Shown here in pieces: positions 15,601-24,143 of a stretch of 39,755 bases of DNA. The stretch lies in contig JAJFUS010000054.1 of the NCBI GenBank assembly GCA_021372295.1, positions 1-39,755 of the forward strand, given 5' to 3'. Position numbers and translations under genes: made by a program. Origin of the DNA: a bacterium. Its GTDB lineage: Bacteria; Armatimonadota; UBA5829. Numbering within the stretch: the first letter of the stretch is position 1; every line of letters starts with the position of its first letter. The notes beneath the pieces are model-generated. The model was not told the DNA's origin and made no database searches. It saw only the letters and a list, made by a program, of their open reading frames with translations.

Positions 15601-15609
15601 TGATATTAT
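15601..15609 (+). promoter_or_regulatory. Candidate extended -10 promoter of the efflux operon
   Basis: TGATATTAT fits an extended -10 element (TG-N-TATTAT) 42 bases before the TolC-like start codon. The -35 region (ATTTTC near 581-586) is poor, as tolerated for extended -10 promoters. It lies between the terminator and the first gene of the operon. Confidence 0.4.
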
Positions 15610-15650
15610 AGAAGGGGCTTCATAGTAGGAAAGTGTAGGTGGAAAACGCA

Positions 15651-16997
15651 ATGGTATTAAATCGGAAAGGAACCAGGCAGACGGGAGCGGTTCGTGCTGT
15701 TGCGCTGCTGTGCGTGTGTTTGTTGTTGCTGTGCGCAAGCGTATTTGCGCAGACCGACAAAGCTACGCCGACCAATCCCGAGCCTGTGACACTGCAGGAA
15801 TGCATCGACATCGCTCTGCAGAAGCAGACTGATCTTATAGTTGCCGGAAATAGTGTAAACATCGCGCAAAGCAGCCTGCAGGAAAGCATAAGCGAATATC
15901 TTCCCCAGGTTGCGGTGGAAAACAACGCATTTTCGTCCGGCACGGGCGTGCTGGATACCACGTCCACTGGGACGGCGCTTTCAGTGGGTCTGAACATCTT
16001 TGACGGAGGCGTTCGAGAGGCGAACGTGAAGGCGTCGCGCTATGGTGTCAAACAAAGCAAGGCATACTATGAGCGGACAAAACAGAGCACTATATACGAC
16101 GTAACCTCCGCTTTTTATGAGGCGCTTAGGGCAGGGCACTTGGCCCAAGTTCAGGAAGCAAACGTTAAATACTACGAGGAACTGCGCGATCAGGTCAAAT
16201 ATCAGGCCGAAGTCGGGTCGGCGGCGAAAGTGGATGTTCTACCAGTGGAAGCCGAACTGGCAAACGCCCAGGTGGATCTCCTGTCGGCTCAAAACACAGT
16301 GCGAACGGCTACTCTTACCCTGCAGACCACAATCGGACTCACTCCCGAATCTGGGTTTTCCATAAAAGAAGCTAACGACATTCCCGAAATAGACGTGCTG
16401 GCGTTGGACGAATACGTTTCTTACGCTCGCAAGAACAGGCCGGATATAGACCAGGCTTTGTTCGGAATCGAGTCGGCAAGGGCGACCGTCAGGGCGAAGC
16501 GGATTTCGATATATCCGCGTCCGGTGATTGAAGCCAGCTACCAGCAGAGTATCCACGGAGGATTTCGGAGCAACGGCACTCAGTTGGTCGGCGGAATATC
16601 GTTTAATCTCTTCGACGGTGGAGCAAGTCAAGCAGCCTACAAATCGGCCAAGGCGAGCCAGGCCAACGCCCAGGAAAATGCGCTGCAGCTTGCGCGAGAA
16701 ATACGGGCCGATGTAGAGACGGCGTATTTGAATCTCAACAGTTCCCAGCAGCGTTTGGCGGCCACCAAGATTAGTTTGGATTCGGCTAAGAAAAATCTGG
16801 AAGCCCAGCAAGAACGCTACGCCACTGGACTGGCAATCACACTGGATGTGTTGAATGCTCAGGTGCAATATACGACTGCCCAGAGCGATTCCGTGGAGGC
16901 TCAATACGATTATCTCGAAGCGATAGCCCAGCTTGAATATGCAACGGGCAAGCAAGGAGGTGCGACATGGCAAAAGGTCGCAAAAACTCAAAACTAA
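15651..16997 (+). CDS. TolC-family outer-membrane efflux protein
   Basis: The protein (448 residues from ATG 15651; GTG 15639 would add four) has a signal peptide with a long leucine/valine core ending at ASVFAQ. Two OEP repeats follow, rich in long amphipathic helices: the first with TLQECIDIALQKQTDLIVAG, the second from about residue 230 with YVSYARKNRPDIDQALFGIESARATVRA. Short beta segments (LSVGLNIFDGG, VGGISFNLFDGG) are the usual barrel strands of the TolC trimer. AGGTGG lies 8 bases before ATG 15651. The gene overlaps the membrane-fusion gene by 31 bases, which ties the pair in one operon. It is the outer-membrane exit duct of the tripartite exporter. Confidence 0.92.
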   Translation: MVLNRKGTRQTGAVRAVALLCVCLLLLCASVFAQTDKATPTNPEPVTLQECIDIALQKQTDLIVAGNSVNIAQSSLQESISEYLPQVAVENNAFSSGTGVLDTTSTGTALSVGLNIFDGGVREANVKASRYGVKQSKAYYERTKQSTIYDVTSAFYEALRAGHLAQVQEANVKYYEELRDQVKYQAEVGSAAKVDVLPVEAELANAQVDLLSAQNTVRTATLTLQTTIGLTPESGFSIKEANDIPEIDVLALDEYVSYARKNRPDIDQALFGIESARATVRAKRISIYPRPVIEASYQQSIHGGFRSNGTQLVGGISFNLFDGGASQAAYKSAKASQANAQENALQLAREIRADVETAYLNLNSSQQRLAATKISLDSAKKNLEAQQERYATGLAITLDVLNAQVQYTTAQSDSVEAQYDYLEAIAQLEYATGKQGGATWQKVAKTQN

Positions 16998-18643
16998 TTA
17001 TAACGGCAGCAGCGATATTGATCGTCGCGGTGCTTTTTGTCGCTATGAAGAGTAAAGGCGGCGGCGAAAAAATCGAGCTTAAGACCGAGAAAGTATCGCT
17101 TGGAACGATAACCACAACCGTCTCCGCGACAGGCGTGCTTGAGTCTGTAACTACGGTGGATGTCAAATCAAACGTGGGTGGACAAGTCGTCTGGATTGGG
17201 GTCGAAGAAGGCGATATGGTCAAAGCCGGACAAGTGGTGGCTCGCATCGACCCGACGGATACCAAAAGTACACTTGAAGAATCGAAAGCCAATCTGGCGA
17301 GCGCAAATGCAAAAGTGTTGGAGGCTCAACATAATCGCCTGATGCAGCGCGCACAGTATCCTGCTCAACTGCGTGCGGCTCAGGAAGCCGTGGCGAGCGC
17401 GAAAGCGCAGCTTGCCCAGGCCAGAAAAGAAGCTGAGATACAACCGAAACTCACTCAGCATTCTATAAAGCAGGCCGAGAGTTCGCTTGCGTCAGCCAAG
17501 GCGAGCTTGGCTCAATATGAGAATGCGCTCGTTCCGCAAAATGAGGCTTCGGCCAAGGCAAGTTATGACGAAGCCAAGGCGTCAGTGACACAAACCAAGA
17601 AAGAACTGGAGCGTCAAAAAGCGCTTTTTGCGAAGGACTTTGTTTCCCGCAGTGCGGTCGAGTCGGCTGAAAAAGACTATGACGTTGCCCAAGCGCAGCT
17701 TGATACCGCGAAAAAGAAGCTGGACACGGTCAAAGCCGAGGTCGAGCAAGATATGCTCAGTGCCCAAGCGAAAGTGGCCCAGGCAAGAGCCGAACTGGAT
17801 ACCGCAAAGACCAATAAAGCGCAGGATTCCATAAAGAAAGAAGCGCTGGCGGAAGCACAGGCCGCATATAGGAAAGCGCTGGCGTCTCTGGAAGAGACAC
17901 GCGCCACATACCATTCGGAGATTGTGAAAGCCTGCGCCATAACAGAGGCTGAGGCGGATGTAAAGAGTTCTGAGGCGTCACTCGAACAGGCTCAAAAGAA
18001 CGTTACTTATACCACAATCACCGCTCCTCGCACTGGAGTTGTTGTCGCGAAGTACGCTGAAGTTGGATCGATTGTGACGGGCGCTAAGTCGTCAGCGATT
18101 TCGTCCGGAAGCGGCGTTTCGCTCTTTGAGATCGCCGACGTAAGCAAAATGCACGCTACGGTTGATGTCGACGAGACCGACATCGCTCAGATCGAAGTCG
18201 GTCAGGAAGTTGACGTTACGGTGGACGCGTATCCCAATGAGATGTTTACCGGCAAAGTTACGAAAATTGCGCCTCAGGCGGAGACGGAGTCCAATGTGAC
18301 AACTATACCGGTCACGGTGGAAATTGAGTCGGTCGATCTCAGGTTGAAACCCGAAATGAATGCCACATGCGACTTCGTGACGGCGCGCAAGACCAACGTT
18401 CTGAGTGTTCCCAACTCGGCTATAAGAGACTCAGGTTCGCAAAAGACGGTGGTTGTGATCGTGGATGACAAACCGGCATCACGCATTGTGAAAGTGGGCT
18501 TGGAGAATGACGACCGCACCGAAATTACCGAGGGACTGAAAGAAGGCGAGCTTGTAGTAACCACGGACACAGGCTCCACAAGTGACTCGGAGAGTAAAGG
18601 AAATAGCAAAAAGGGTGGAATGGGCGGTCCACCGATGATGTAG
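16967..18643 (+). CDS. Membrane-fusion (periplasmic adaptor) protein of an ABC efflux system
   Basis: The 558-residue protein has one N-terminal membrane anchor (residues 9-27). The first lipoyl half is at about 50-97 (GGQVVWIGVEEGDMVKAGQVV), and the second half at about 345-372 (TTITAPRTGVVVAKYAEVGS). Beta-barrel and membrane-proximal domains follow to about residue 535, with the tail GMGGPPMM. Between the lipoyl halves lies an unusually long helical hairpin (about 100-345) rich in Ala, Lys, Gln and Glu; MacA-type adaptors usually have a shorter one and are under 400 residues. AGGAGGTG precedes the ATG inside the end of the TolC-like gene. The order TolC, adaptor, ATPase, permease matches MacAB-TolC-like export. 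Confidence 0.92.
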   Translation: MAKGRKNSKLIITAAAILIVAVLFVAMKSKGGGEKIELKTEKVSLGTITTTVSATGVLESVTTVDVKSNVGGQVVWIGVEEGDMVKAGQVVARIDPTDTKSTLEESKANLASANAKVLEAQHNRLMQRAQYPAQLRAAQEAVASAKAQLAQARKEAEIQPKLTQHSIKQAESSLASAKASLAQYENALVPQNEASAKASYDEAKASVTQTKKELERQKALFAKDFVSRSAVESAEKDYDVAQAQLDTAKKKLDTVKAEVEQDMLSAQAKVAQARAELDTAKTNKAQDSIKKEALAEAQAAYRKALASLEETRATYHSEIVKACAITEAEADVKSSEASLEQAQKNVTYTTITAPRTGVVVAKYAEVGSIVTGAKSSAISSGSGVSLFEIADVSKMHATVDVDETDIAQIEVGQEVDVTVDAYPNEMFTGKVTKIAPQAETESNVTTIPVTVEIESVDLRLKPEMNATCDFVTARKTNVLSVPNSAIRDSGSQKTVVVIVDDKPASRIVKVGLENDDRTEITEGLKEGELVVTTDTGSTSDSESKGNSKKGGMGGPPMM

Positions 18644-18708
18644 GCGAACTGAAGACAGCGTTGATGAGTGGCGATCTCAGATCGTCACTTAAAGCCAGAG
18701 GCGAAGTT

Positions 18709-19443
18709 ATGATTCTCTTGACAGACATCCACAAAACTTATGATATGGGAACGCAGTCAGTTCGAGCGCTCAGAGACGTAAACCTGAACATCAACGAGGG
18801 TGAGTTCGTCGCGGTGATGGGGCCGTCTGGGTCGGGAAAGTCGACCCTGATGAACATTCTCGGCTGTCTGGATCAGCCTACAGAGGGTTCATACAAACTC
18901 GATGGCGCGGAAGTATCGGGCCTAGGCGATGATGAACTGGCCGACGTGCGCAACCGCAAGATAGGGTTTGTTTTTCAGTCATATAACCTGATTCCGCGCC
19001 GTCCCGCGCTGCGGCAGGTAATGCTGCCGCTGATGTACAACCCGGACACGGTGAAGCCGGATATGGAAGCAAAGGCGGCAAAGGCGTTGGAGCGCGTCGG
19101 GTTGAAAGAAAGAATCCACAGCAAGCCCAATGAGCTTTCCGGCGGGCAGCAACAGAGGGTTGCCATAGCGCGAGCGCTGGTAAACGACCCTCGCATCATT
19201 TTCGGCGATGAACCCACCGGCAATCTGGACACTCGTACCAGTGAAGAGATTATGGCGATCTTTCAGGCGCTGCATGCCGAGGGCAAGACGATAGTCATGG
19301 TCACGCACGAGGAAGATATTGCGCGTCACACTCAGCGGATCATTCGATTCAGGGATGGGCTGATGGTTCAGGACGAACCCGTCGCCGACCGGCTCAACGC
19401 TGTTGAAGTGCTTGCGTCGCTGCCTAAGGAGGAAGAACAATGA
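18709..19443 (+). CDS. ABC transporter ATP-binding protein, MacB/LolD-like
   Basis: The 244-residue ATPase has Walker A GPSGSGKS (38-45), Q-loop Gln90, signature LSGGQ (143-147), Walker B IIFGDE (163-168) and switch His200. The sequence around them is typical of the MacB/LolD/FtsE branch, whose members power mechanotransmission rather than substrate passage through the membrane. Upstream in-frame starts (18661/18664) would add a non-conserved segment; ATG 18709 has GAGGCG ahead and begins with the first conserved strand. Its stop overlaps the permease start by 4 bases, which implies translational coupling and a stable complex. Confidence 0.93.
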   Translation: MILLTDIHKTYDMGTQSVRALRDVNLNINEGEFVAVMGPSGSGKSTLMNILGCLDQPTEGSYKLDGAEVSGLGDDELADVRNRKIGFVFQSYNLIPRRPALRQVMLPLMYNPDTVKPDMEAKAAKALERVGLKERIHSKPNELSGGQQQRVAIARALVNDPRIIFGDEPTGNLDTRTSEEIMAIFQALHAEGKTIVMVTHEEDIARHTQRIIRFRDGLMVQDEPVADRLNAVEVLASLPKEEEQ

Positions 19444-20657
19444 GCTTGTGGGAAAGCATTACCGTCGCACTGGAAGGTCTGGCCGCAAATAAGATGCGCG
19501 CGGCACTCACAATGCTGGGTGTCATAATTGGGGTTTCGGCGGTCATTACAATGCTGGCTCTTGCCAGCGGAGCGCAGAATCAGGCGATGGAGCACATCCA
19601 ACAAATGGGAACCAATGTGCTTACCGTCTTCACCGGGCGAAACACGAAGGGCAAGGCCGCGGGAAGTTTTGGCAGCAATGAGTTCCTGACGCTCGATGAT
19701 GTGGAAGCCATTGCCAAAGACTGCCCGTCTGTGAAGTCTGTTGCGCCTGAAGCGCAGACGACATCCCAGGTAAAGTACAAAAACGAAAACACCAACACGA
19801 CTATCCTGGGCACAAGCCCCGAATATCTCGGCATTCGTAACTATCAGGTGGAAGAGGGGCGCATATTCACGGCAGGCGAGTCAAAATCATACAAGAAAGT
19901 GGCGGTCATCGGGCCGACTACCGCCGAAACGCTTTTCGGCACGTCGTCGCCTATCGGGCAAAACGTTCGGATCGCGGGAACTCAGTTTAAGATCATCGGT
20001 ATTTTTAAGTCTAAGGGTAGCGCCGGAAGTTTTTCCGACCCGGACGACCGGCTTGTAATTCCGATCACAACGTGTATGCGCCGACTCATGGGCACTCAGT
20101 ATATACGCGCCATTGACGTTCAGGCCAATTCCCAGGAAGTGATGGATCAGGCTTCATCCGAACTCGATGCACTCATACGCAAGCGTCACAAGATCGCCGC
20201 CGACGACGAAGAATCGTTTAGGGTGCGAAACCAGACCGACATGATCGAGATGGCCGAGTCTATGGGAGAAGTGTTCTCACTGCTTTTGGGTGGCATCGCG
20301 AGTGTGTCGCTGCTGGTTGGTGGAATCGGTATTATGAATATTATGCTGGTCTCGGTCACGGAGCGCACGCGCGAAATCGGCATACGCAAAGCGCTCGGGG
20401 CGCGTGGCAGAGACATCCAGATGCAGTTTTTGGTGGAAGCTCTGGTGCTTTCGCTTTTAGGAGGAACGGTCGGTGTGCTTGTGGGCATATTGGGCTCAAT
20501 GCTCGTCGGCAAATTGACGAGTATGAATGCTACAGTGTCGATGGTCTCAGTGGTGTTGTCGTTCGGATTCTCCGCATTCGTGGGGATATTTTTCGGATAC
20601 TACCCGGCGCGTCAGGCCTCGCGTCTGAACCCGATTGAAGCGCTTCGTTATGAGTAG
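19440..20657 (+). CDS. ABC transporter permease, MacB type (FtsX domain)
   Basis: The 405-residue protein has the MacB layout without the fused ATPase: a first membrane helix (21-43, MRAALTMLGVIIGVSAVITML), a large periplasmic domain (about 45-270), then three helices (about 278-305, 328-358, 365-388) forming the FtsX domain. VTERTREIGIRKALGAR (306-322) is the family's coupling-helix region. Together with the ATPase, adaptor and TolC-like protein it makes a complete tripartite exporter. Substrates of this family include macrolides, lipopeptides, siderophores and peptides; none is indicated here. It is followed 13 bases later by two genes of unknown function. Confidence 0.93.
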   Translation: MSLWESITVALEGLAANKMRAALTMLGVIIGVSAVITMLALASGAQNQAMEHIQQMGTNVLTVFTGRNTKGKAAGSFGSNEFLTLDDVEAIAKDCPSVKSVAPEAQTTSQVKYKNENTNTTILGTSPEYLGIRNYQVEEGRIFTAGESKSYKKVAVIGPTTAETLFGTSSPIGQNVRIAGTQFKIIGIFKSKGSAGSFSDPDDRLVIPITTCMRRLMGTQYIRAIDVQANSQEVMDQASSELDALIRKRHKIAADDEESFRVRNQTDMIEMAESMGEVFSLLLGGIASVSLLVGGIGIMNIMLVSVTERTREIGIRKALGARGRDIQMQFLVEALVLSLLGGTVGVLVGILGSMLVGKLTSMNATVSMVSVVLSFGFSAFVGIFFGYYPARQASRLNPIEALRYE

Positions 20658-20670
20658 GAGGTAACCCCAG

Positions 20671-21531
20671 ATGGATGTCAGACAAAGGGCAATACTCGTA
20701 ATTCTGGCTCTGCTTGTGCCCGGAACAATTGCGTATGTGGCTGTAAGAACAATGGTCAATCCGGGGCGGGAATACGTTATTCTTCCGCCGCAGAGTCCTG
20801 TTTCGGACGAACCGGCCATCGTGCATGGCCGTGACACTTTCACAGTCGCGCCGCAGCCGCAACAAATGCCTGAAGGGCAGGGGCAGCCTGTGCCACCCGC
20901 GGCTGGCGTCAATCCCCAGATGGCTCCTTCGTCACAGGGAAACCCACCGGCGGTTAAGGTAAATATTGAAAAGGCTCCGCCTGTGGTGAACCAGCCAGGT
21001 CAACCGATGGCAGGAAAGCCAAGTCGGCTTGATGCGAGACAGCCAGGCAGACCCGCGGGCGAAGACATGAAGAATTCGCCATTTGTGTTGGTGCGGTTTG
21101 TTCTCGACATCGGCAGGATGGAAGAAGCGCGCAAGGTCTCTCTTACCTCGTCTCAGGCTAAAGCTATCCTGGCGGTCATCAAGCCGTTGAGCGCGAAAAA
21201 GAGCTTGAGTTCCTCACAGGTTGCAACAGCCGTTTCCAAACTGAATGCCCAGCTCACGAAAGCTCAGAGGGCGTCGATCAGTAAGATGGCTATGAACATG
21301 CCTCAGCCGCCGGGTGGACAAGCAGGTGGTTCAGGTGACGAGCAAGCTGTCGGAGTCGCTGAGAGACCCTCGGGCGAGCCGTCGATGGGGCCTCCTCCCG
21401 GAGCCGGCGAAGCTCCAAAGGCTGGTCAGAGACCGCCAATGGATTCAAATCCGTTGAATCCGATTGATAAGAATCCGATGGCGAAACAGATCCAGGCTAT
21501 CATAAAGATGCTGCAAGCCAAGGCCAAATAG
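20671..21531 (+). CDS. Membrane-anchored Pro/Gly-rich protein of unknown function, paralogue A
   Basis: I do not recognise this 286-residue protein. It has one N-terminal hydrophobic segment (7-27), likely an uncleaved anchor, then a disordered Pro/Gln-rich stretch (38-130). A helical domain (136-207) contains FVLVRFVLDIGR, SSQAKAILAVIKPL and LTKAQRASI. A second Pro/Gly-rich stretch (210-265) and a short helix follow (KQIQAIIKMLQAKAK). The helical domain is clearly related to that of the next gene. Its LTxxQ-like ends recall periplasmic Spy/CpxP-type helical proteins, but that is a resemblance, not an assignment. Its position after the permease (13 bases, own GGAGG) suggests it works with or is secreted by the exporter. 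Confidence 0.75.
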   Translation: MDVRQRAILVILALLVPGTIAYVAVRTMVNPGREYVILPPQSPVSDEPAIVHGRDTFTVAPQPQQMPEGQGQPVPPAAGVNPQMAPSSQGNPPAVKVNIEKAPPVVNQPGQPMAGKPSRLDARQPGRPAGEDMKNSPFVLVRFVLDIGRMEEARKVSLTSSQAKAILAVIKPLSAKKSLSSSQVATAVSKLNAQLTKAQRASISKMAMNMPQPPGGQAGGSGDEQAVGVAERPSGEPSMGPPPGAGEAPKAGQRPPMDSNPLNPIDKNPMAKQIQAIIKMLQAKAK

Positions 21532-21544
21532 GAGTAAAAAACCG

Positions 21545-22183
21545 ATGAAATCACGCAGTTTCATAATTATGTTGGTCGTTTTGGCTGTTATATCGACCGT
21601 TGCGGGAGTGGCGTTGGCTTTGCGGCAGGCGAATCAACCCGATCCATTAAATCCACAGATGATGCCACAATCTGCAGGTTCACTCGCGCCTATGGGCGGC
21701 CCTCCAGGCGGCGGAGATATGCAGTCGCCGGCGCAGATGCAAGAACAGCAGAAGTATACGTTTATGCTTGTTCGCATGGTTAATGACATGGCTCATATTT
21801 CGGATAAATTCACGTCGGGTCAGGCCAAGTCGATTCTGGCGATAATGAAGCCTATTCGGGAGCAGTCCAATTTGACGAAGGATCAGGCCAAGGACGCAAT
21901 CAGGCAGTTGCAAGATGTCCTGACTGACGAGCAGCGCAATCTGATAGCCCAGCAGTCGGGTCAGCAGCCGATGGGTGGTCAGGCAGGTCTGCCGTCCCGT
22001 ATGCCTCAACAGCCGCAGGGCGGATCTCCTGCGCCAGGTGGGCCGCCGATGGGTGGCCAGGGCGCGATGGAAAACTTCAATCCGTTTGCGGGCAGCACAA
22101 ATGCGCCACAAGGCGCTCCGGGCGTGTCATGGTTGGGCGCTTTCTGGAAAAGTCTCGAAAAGAAAAGCAGCGCGGGCAAATAG
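21545..22183 (+). CDS. Exported Met/Pro/Gly-rich protein of unknown function, paralogue B
   Basis: I do not recognise this 212-residue protein. It has an N-terminal signal or anchor (5-26) and a linker rich in Met, Pro, Gly and Gln (33-68, with many Met). A helical domain (70-136) contains FMLVRMVNDMAH, SGQAKSILAIMKPI and LTDEQRNLI. A Gly/Pro/Gln tail (140-190) follows, ending WLGAFWKSLEKKSSAGK. Domain spacing and the shared QAK-x-ILA-x-x-KP motif show common descent with the previous gene, 13 bases upstream. The Met-rich segments could bind copper or silver, but this is only a possibility. It is the last gene of the operon. Confidence 0.75.
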   Translation: MKSRSFIIMLVVLAVISTVAGVALALRQANQPDPLNPQMMPQSAGSLAPMGGPPGGGDMQSPAQMQEQQKYTFMLVRMVNDMAHISDKFTSGQAKSILAIMKPIREQSNLTKDQAKDAIRQLQDVLTDEQRNLIAQQSGQQPMGGQAGLPSRMPQQPQGGSPAPGGPPMGGQGAMENFNPFAGSTNAPQGAPGVSWLGAFWKSLEKKSSAGK

Positions 22184-22217
22184 ACCGTCGCTGCTTCCTA
22201 AACCTTACATGATCAAG

Positions 22218-22246
22218 TGGGCGTCAGTATGACTGGCGCCCATCTT
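22218..22246 (+). terminator. Terminator-like hairpin at the end of the efflux operon
   Basis: TGGGCGTCAG (218-227) pairs with CTGGCGCCCA (233-242), a 10-base stem with one G-U and a 5-base loop, followed by TCTTT and a T-rich stretch. It lies 34 bases after the last gene and just before the convergent end of asd at 22254. Confidence 0.75.
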
Positions 22247-22253
22247 TCATTAC

Positions 22254-23282
22254 TTATTTTCTATTACCTATCCACTGTTTCTCAATCGCCATTTCTGCAA
22301 TCTGCACTGCGTTTAGTGCGGCTCCTTTGCGGATGTTGTCTGCAACGACCCACATATCCAGCGTATTGGGGTTGCATGAATCTTGTCGAATGCGGCCTAC
22401 GTACGTCGGGTCGGTTCCCTCTGCAAAAAGCGGCATCGGATAACGCCCCGCCGCAGGGTCGTCAACCACTTCGATTCCCGGCCATCCAGCGAGAGCCTTG
22501 CGCGCCTGATCGGGTGTGATAGGTTTCTCGAACTCAACGTTCACCGTCTCGGAATGCGCTCTGAATACGGGCACGCGCACGCACGTCGCCGAGACCGCCA
22601 GGTCGTCTATTCCGAAGATCTTGCGGGTCTCTTTAATCATTTTGATCTCTTCGCCGTAATAGCCGTCGAAGTCGTCCCTCAGGCTGCTGATCTGCGGGAT
22701 CAGGTTCGCGAAAATTTGAGCGGGATATATGTCGTGCGTGACTTTCTTGCCCGCCGCGTAGTCCTTTGCCTGCTGCTGGAGTTCCTTAATGGCTGCTCCA
22801 CCTGTGCCCGACACGGACTGATATGTCGAAACCACAATCCTCTTCATCCTCGCAATGGCATGCAGCGGCGCGAGGGCATGCACCATCTGAATGGTGCTGC
22901 AATTTGGGTTGGCGACGAAACCCTGGTGATTTGCGATTGCGTCGCCGTTCACTTCAGGAACGACCAGAGGCACGCGCGGATCCATGCGGAAGTCGTCGCC
23001 GTTATCAACTACAAATGCGCCTTTCTCCACCGCCATCCAACCGAAAACCTGGCTTGCGCCTCTGGCTCCCTCGGTTCCGGCGAAAAATGCGATATCTATA
23101 CCGTCGAATGCATCGGCGGAAGTCTCCTTGACATCATACTCAATACCATCGATCATCTGCTTGCGATTGGATCGAGCAAGGATCGTCAGTTCCGACATCG
23201 GAAAATCGCGCTGCCTTAGCACTTTGACCATCTCTTCGCCGACGGCCCCTGCGCCGACGACTGCAACTTTAAACTTTGACAC
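22254..23282 (-). CDS. asd: Aspartate-semialdehyde dehydrogenase
   Basis: The 342-residue enzyme reduces aspartyl phosphate to aspartate semialdehyde with NADPH, the branch-point step to lysine/diaminopimelate, threonine and methionine. It has the N-terminal GAGAVGEEMVKVL nucleotide site, the catalytic Cys128 in PNCST (126-130), and the QSVSGTGGAA loop. Later arginine and histidine residues of the substrate pocket (RVPVFRAHSE) are present. It starts with GTG 23280-23282, and its GGAGG overlaps the dapB stop, so the two are translationally coupled. With dapB it supplies diaminopimelate for the cell wall. Confidence 0.95.
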   Translation of the reverse strand: MSKFKVAVVGAGAVGEEMVKVLRQRDFPMSELTILARSNRKQMIDGIEYDVKETSADAFDGIDIAFFAGTEGARGASQVFGWMAVEKGAFVVDNGDDFRMDPRVPLVVPEVNGDAIANHQGFVANPNCSTIQMVHALAPLHAIARMKRIVVSTYQSVSGTGGAAIKELQQQAKDYAAGKKVTHDIYPAQIFANLIPQISSLRDDFDGYYGEEIKMIKETRKIFGIDDLAVSATCVRVPVFRAHSETVNVEFEKPITPDQARKALAGWPGIEVVDDPAAGRYPMPLFAEGTDPTYVGRIRQDSCNPNTLDMWVVADNIRKGAALNAVQIAEMAIEKQWIGNRK

Positions 23283-23297
23283 TCTTACAGATTCCTC

Positions 23298-24098
23298 CTA
23301 TAGCAACTTGTCCAGTCCGTAGACCAGAGCTTTGATAGTGGACGCCCGCCGCACGGCGAGCAGAACTCCCGGCATAAAACTTGTTCTGTCTATACTGTCG
23401 TGTTTGATCGTGAGAAGTTGGCCCGTTCCGCCGAAAAGCACTTCCTGATGTGCGACCAACCCAGGCAGTCGCACGCTGTGGATTTGAATTTCGCAGCGCG
23501 TTTCGCCTCTGGCTGGATCGTCATTCGATCCCATAGGTCGAGTCCAATCGACTCCGGCTGCCTTGCGCGAAGCATCTATCATCTCGGCAGTCTTGATCGC
23601 TGTGCCCGAAGGCGAGTCGATCTTCTTGTCGTGATGAAGCTCGATAATCTCGACGTTGGGCATATACTTCGCGGCTTCGGCGGCGAATTTCATCATCAAC
23701 ACCGCGCCGATAGCGAAGTTGGGAATCACCATCGCGCCGGTGCCGGTGTTTTCGGCAAGCGCGCTTATCTCATCGAGTTCATCGGATGCAATACCTGTAG
23801 TGCCGATCACAGGAACAACCCCAGACTTAAGCATTTTGCGAATATTGTCCATCACAAACGGCTTGGCGAAATCGACGACCACATTTGGCTTAGCTTGCTC
23901 CAGCATCGCGTTGAAATCCGACTCTATGTTGAAGTCCAGGCCCTTCACGCCCGTGGCATCACTCGCATTCGTGCCAGCATAGTAGACATCGCATGCGCCG
24001 ACCAGTTCCATATCATCCGCTCCAGCGACGGCATTCATCACCTCGCGTCCCATTTTTCCACAAGCGCCTAAAACGGCGACTCTTATCTTTTCAGACAT
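23298..24098 (-). CDS. dapB: 4-hydroxy-tetrahydrodipicolinate reductase
   Basis: The 266-residue enzyme makes tetrahydrodipicolinate for lysine and diaminopimelate synthesis. The N-terminal GACGKMGREV (11-20) is the NAD(P) loop. ELHHDKKIDSPSGTA (153-167) carries the catalytic His155/His156 and Lys159. VIGTTG (97-102) is the conserved central strand. The ATG has GGAAGAG ahead. It sits between the M16 protease gene and asd on the same strand. dapA is not in this window, so the pathway is completed elsewhere. Confidence 0.95.
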   Translation of the reverse strand: MSEKIRVAVLGACGKMGREVMNAVAGADDMELVGACDVYYAGTNASDATGVKGLDFNIESDFNAMLEQAKPNVVVDFAKPFVMDNIRKMLKSGVVPVIGTTGIASDELDEISALAENTGTGAMVIPNFAIGAVLMMKFAAEAAKYMPNVEIIELHHDKKIDSPSGTAIKTAEMIDASRKAAGVDWTRPMGSNDDPARGETRCEIQIHSVRLPGLVAHQEVLFGGTGQLLTIKHDSIDRTSFMPGVLLAVRRASTIKALVYGLDKLL

Positions 24099-24143
24099 CT
24101 GTCTCTTCCTGTTTTATCGAGTTTCACTGTTAGGTGTTAGTTC

